From Anaerolineae bacterium (GTDB lineage Bacteria; Chloroflexota; Anaerolineae; Aggregatilineales; UBA3940), in contig JADZAD010000195.1 of assembly GCA_020852775.1 (NCBI GenBank), positions 1 to 7,118 of the forward strand: 7,118 bases of DNA. The letters run 5' to 3'. Below, one piece after another: positions 5,623 through 7,118 of this stretch. The position numbers were made by a program, and so were the translations under genes. Position 1 is the stretch's first letter. Each line of letters begins with the position of its first letter. The notes under the pieces are model-generated. The model worked only from the letters and a program-made list of their open reading frames with translations. It was not told the origin of the DNA and ran no database searches.

Positions 5623-6723
5623 CTATCTCCTCTCAACCGGCCAGATGATCCGAACCCGTGTACCGTGGCCGTGCCGGCTTTCGATCACGAGATTCGCGCC
5701 AACTTCGGCGGCTCGCTCCTGCATATGTGCGACCCCCATGTGTACGCCCGCAGCGGCGCTCTGCGGGTCGAAGCCGACACCATCGTCAACTATCTCCAGC
5801 ATGGCCGCCTTCCGCCCACCGCTCAGTGTGACGTGCACTTGCCTGGGCGAGGCGTGGCGAATCGCGTTGCTTAACGCCTCCTGCGCCACCCGGTAGAACA
5901 CTACCTGCACCCGATCCGGGAGTGTGAGAATCGGGCGAACGGTCAGGCCCAGGTTGAAGGACTGCGTCGAACGGAGCGTATCCGTCAGTTGCCGCAGTGC
6001 TTCGGGCAGGCCCTGCATTGCGAGCATCTCCGGGCGGAGTTCCATGAGCAGGGTCTGCATTTCCAACACTGCGATCTGGATCAGCGTGCGGACTTTGAGC
6101 AGCGGGTTGACCGCCCGGCTGCCCCGTTCGCTGCCAGCGGCGTTTTCCGAGGCCTCCAGCAGCAGCATCGCCGACCACAGGGTCTGCTTCACGGAGTCAT
6201 GCAGGTCACGCGCCAGCCGGGCACGCTCACGTTCCCGCTCGGCCTGCGCGTTTCGCTCACGTTTTTCCAGTTGGATGCGCACCGCGTCGAGCAGTTCGGT
6301 AATGGTAAAGGGCTTGGTCAGGTAATCTTCCGCGCCAAGCTCCATCCCGGAACGCATCATATGGCGTTCAGCCATCGCGGTGACGAAGATGAACGGTGTA
6401 TCCGCAATGCCGGGGGTCTGGCGGATCTGCTGCAGGACTTCCAGGCCGGTCATCCCCGGCATGCGGATGTCACACAGGATCAGATCGGGCGGGAGTGTTG
6501 CGGCGGAGATGAGCGCCGCCGGGCCATCTTCGGCCTGAACTGGCTCATAGCCAGAGAGGATCAACGCCTCGACTATCTGCTCGCGCAGCCGGCGTTCATC
6601 TTCCACCACCAGGATGCGATAAAGACGCCCCGCATTGAGGCCAGCCTGTGGGTTCGACCCTGTGACTGCTGCTACGCCCATTTCCTGGCTCTCGTCGCGT
6701 GGTGCTGCATTCCCACCGCGCAT
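5623..6723 (-). CDS. Cytoplasmic receiver-histidine kinase fusion (REC-HisKA_3-HATPase)
   Basis: The protein has 366 residues with no TM segment. After a loose 34-residue N-terminus, a receiver domain (about 35-152) shows Glu41/Asp42, phospho-acceptor Asp85 in LILCDIRMPGMTG, Thr115 and Lys137. A charged coiled-coil-like linker (150-170, QLEKRERNAQAERERERARL) leads to the HisKA_3 motif ARDLHDSVKQTL with His175. The ATPase domain follows, with QEALSNAIRHA (Asn286), DDGVGFD (313-319) and a variant glycine box GVHMGVAHMQERA (326-338). This class phosphorylates NarL-type regulators, and one follows after 3 bases. The N-terminal receiver implies that its activity is set by phosphotransfer from another kinase; the membrane kinase downstream is a candidate donor (inference). 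An in-frame TAG upstream limits extension, and GGAG lies 9 bases before the ATG at 6723. An internal ATG at codon 15 (6681) is an alternative start that would leave all domains intact. Confidence 0.93.
   Translation of the reverse strand: MRGGNAAPRDESQEMGVAAVTGSNPQAGLNAGRLYRILVVEDERRLREQIVEALILSGYEPVQAEDGPAALISAATLPPDLILCDIRMPGMTGLEVLQQIRQTPGIADTPFIFVTAMAERHMMRSGMELGAEDYLTKPFTITELLDAVRIQLEKRERNAQAERERERARLARDLHDSVKQTLWSAMLLLEASENAAGSERGSRAVNPLLKVRTLIQIAVLEMQTLLMELRPEMLAMQGLPEALRQLTDTLRSTQSFNLGLTVRPILTLPDRVQVVFYRVAQEALSNAIRHASPRQVHVTLSGGRKAAMLEIVDDGVGFDPQSAAAGVHMGVAHMQERAAEVGANLVIESRHGHGTRVRIIWPVERR
5627..5631 (-). promoter_or_regulatory. Shine-Dalgarno of the response regulator inside the upstream kinase gene
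   Basis: AGGAG within GAGAGGAG lies 7 bases before the ATG at 5619 and overlaps the last codons of the receiver-kinase gene (stop TAG at 5623-5625). Ribosomes finishing the kinase would reach this site directly, which favours balanced synthesis of the pair. Confidence 0.75.
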
Positions 6724-6758
6724 AACCTGTCGCTCCGATATTACGTTCCAGAACAGCC

Positions 6759-6782
6759 CCCCTGTCCGCTCACACCCAGGGG
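6759..6782 (-). other. Possible hairpin in the kinase operon leader
   Basis: On the minus strand CCCCTG and CAGGGG can pair as a 6-bp stem around a 12-base loop, 35 bases or more upstream of the kinase ATG. One arm is part of a G6 run (6757-6762 as C6 on the plus strand). There is no T-run and I see no known riboswitch pattern, so a role as leader structure is only possible. Confidence 0.25.
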
Positions 6783-6802
6783 TCAGGTACTAGTTCACTG
6801 GT

Positions 6803-6831
6803 ATTATGCAGTCAGCCTGTTTTGATTTCTA
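6803..6831 (-). promoter_or_regulatory. Candidate sigma70-type promoter for the kinase/regulator operon
   Basis: On the minus strand TAGAAA (6826-6831, 4/6 to the -35 consensus) is followed by a 17-base spacer and CATAAT (6803-6808, 5/6 to the -10 consensus). Transcription would start near 6796, leaving an untranslated leader of about 70 bases before the ATG at 6723. Position, spacing and the AT-richer surroundings support it; the sequence alone does not prove it. Confidence 0.4.
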
Positions 6832-6845
6832 TGGTCTGCGCGGTA

Positions 6846-6865
6846 AATACCATACTTAATACCAT
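6846..6865. repeat. Direct repeat AATACCAT x2 in the divergent intergenic region
   Basis: AATACCAT occurs at 6846-6853 and 6858-6865, 12 bases apart start to start. A third, inverted near-copy (CTGGTATT, 7 of 8) lies at 6798-6805 over the minus-strand -10 candidate. The first copy is also half of GGTA-AA-TACC (6842-6851). Clustered motifs between divergent promoters are typical of regulator sites; the NarL-type regulator encoded here is an obvious candidate, but this is inference. Confidence 0.35.
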
Positions 6866-6917
6866 GCACTACGGAGAAGCTCAGTAGCGGCTCACGGTAA
6901 CATTGTCAGACACTGTT

Positions 6918-6923
6918 TATGAT
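6918..6923 (+). promoter_or_regulatory. Candidate -10 element for the lipoprotein gene
   Basis: TATGAT matches the -10 consensus at 5/6 and would place the transcription start about 38 bases before the ATG at 6968. No good -35 lies 16-18 bases upstream. TTGTCA at 6903-6908 looks like a -35 but is only 9 bases away, and at 17 bases from it the sequence is the poor TCCGAT (6926-6931). An activator-dependent promoter would fit a weak -35. Confidence 0.25.
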
Positions 6924-6951
6924 TGTCCGATTCATCTGATTCCGTGACGTT

Positions 6952-6959
6952 AGGAAGGG
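6952..6959 (+). promoter_or_regulatory. Strong Shine-Dalgarno of the lipoprotein gene
   Basis: AGGAAGGG sits 8 bases before the ATG at 6968. It is the best plus-strand ribosome site in the window and fixes the start of a gene that is otherwise visible for only 50 codons. Confidence 0.75.
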
Positions 6960-6967
6960 AAACAACC

Positions 6968-7118
6968 ATGCGTCATTTACCTCTGCGCTGTCGGTCATTG
7001 CCTGGGTTAGTTGCTCTGGTGGGCTCTCTCGCGCTGGCTGGGCTCGCCTGCAACCTGGGATCAGCAACCGGTGGAGATGAACCCCCCCCCACCCCGGAGG
7101 CCCGCCCAACCCCCGAGG
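6968..7118 (+). CDS. Lipoprotein N-terminus with Pro/Thr-rich linker, gene continues beyond window
   Basis: Fifty codons are visible before the right edge. The protein starts MRHLPLRCRSLPGLVALVGS and has a positively charged n-region, a hydrophobic core (about 11-27) and a lipobox-like LAGLAC with Cys28 as the lipidation site. The -3 residue is Gly, tolerated by the relaxed lipobox pattern but not the classic Leu. After the cysteine comes a flexible spacer and then a Pro/Thr/Glu-rich stretch (PPPTPEARPTPE, 39-50), of the kind used as a hinge between membrane anchor and folded domain. The functional domain lies outside the window, so the role is unknown; substrate-binding, sensor and enzymatic lipoproteins are all possible. 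Codons 39-41 are a C9 run (7082-7090). It is transcribed divergently from the kinase operon. Confidence 0.8.
   Translation, partial: MRHLPLRCRSLPGLVALVGSLALAGLACNLGSATGGDEPPPTPEARPTPE

Noticed and set aside
5053..5874. 273-codon plus-strand open frame antisense to the response regulator
   Set aside because: The opposite strand encodes clear receiver and HTH domains plus the kinase C-terminus; this frame has no domain and arises from GC-rich codon structure.
5989..6825. 278-codon plus-strand open frame antisense to the receiver-kinase
   Set aside because: It mirrors the HisKA_3 kinase, has no recognisable motif and runs into the intergenic region without a ribosome site.

Overview
The window looks like a GC-rich bacterial chromosome (about 60% G+C by eye). 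It carries a signalling and cell-surface locus. The proline/threonine-rich linker behind the lipobox of the rightmost gene, the SdrD_B-type repeat protein and the receiver-kinase fusion together suggest a member of the Chloroflexota (Anaerolineae-like). That assignment is inference from style; no phylogenetic marker is present.

Layout: everything from position 1 to 6723 is read on the minus strand, so the genes run right to left. First transcribed is a cytoplasmic kinase with a receiver domain fused to a HisKA_3/HATPase core (5623-6723). It is followed after 3 bases by a NarL/LuxR-type response regulator (4978-5619). About 106 bases later comes a two-TM, HAMP-containing HisKA sensor kinase of BaeS-like build (3696-4871). 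The gap before it holds a candidate 24-codon leader ORF with a good Shine-Dalgarno, whose stop overlaps the kinase start as ATGA. A spacer of about 146 bases follows, with a weak promoter candidate and two short palindromes. The last minus-strand gene starts at 3549 and stays open through 1183 codons to the left edge of the window. It encodes a secreted protein with a Cys-containing N-terminal region and at least eight SdrD_B/Cna-B-like repeats of about 110-120 residues with acidic, probably calcium-binding loops. Its 3' end is outside the window. On the plus strand, divergent from the kinase operon across a 244-base intergenic region, a lipoprotein gene starts at 6968 and runs off the right edge.

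The likely theme is envelope sensing linked to surface proteins. The membrane kinase and the receiver-fused kinase probably feed the NarL-type regulator, whose targets may include its own divergent promoter region, the adjacent lipoprotein and the repeat protein. The three-protein wiring (HisKA kinase with no OmpR-type partner beside a NarL-type regulator and a receiver-headed HisKA_3 kinase), the leader ORF and a C9 tract in the lipoprotein are the points most worth a second look. No RNA genes, CRISPR arrays, insertion sequences or convincing rho-independent terminators were seen.
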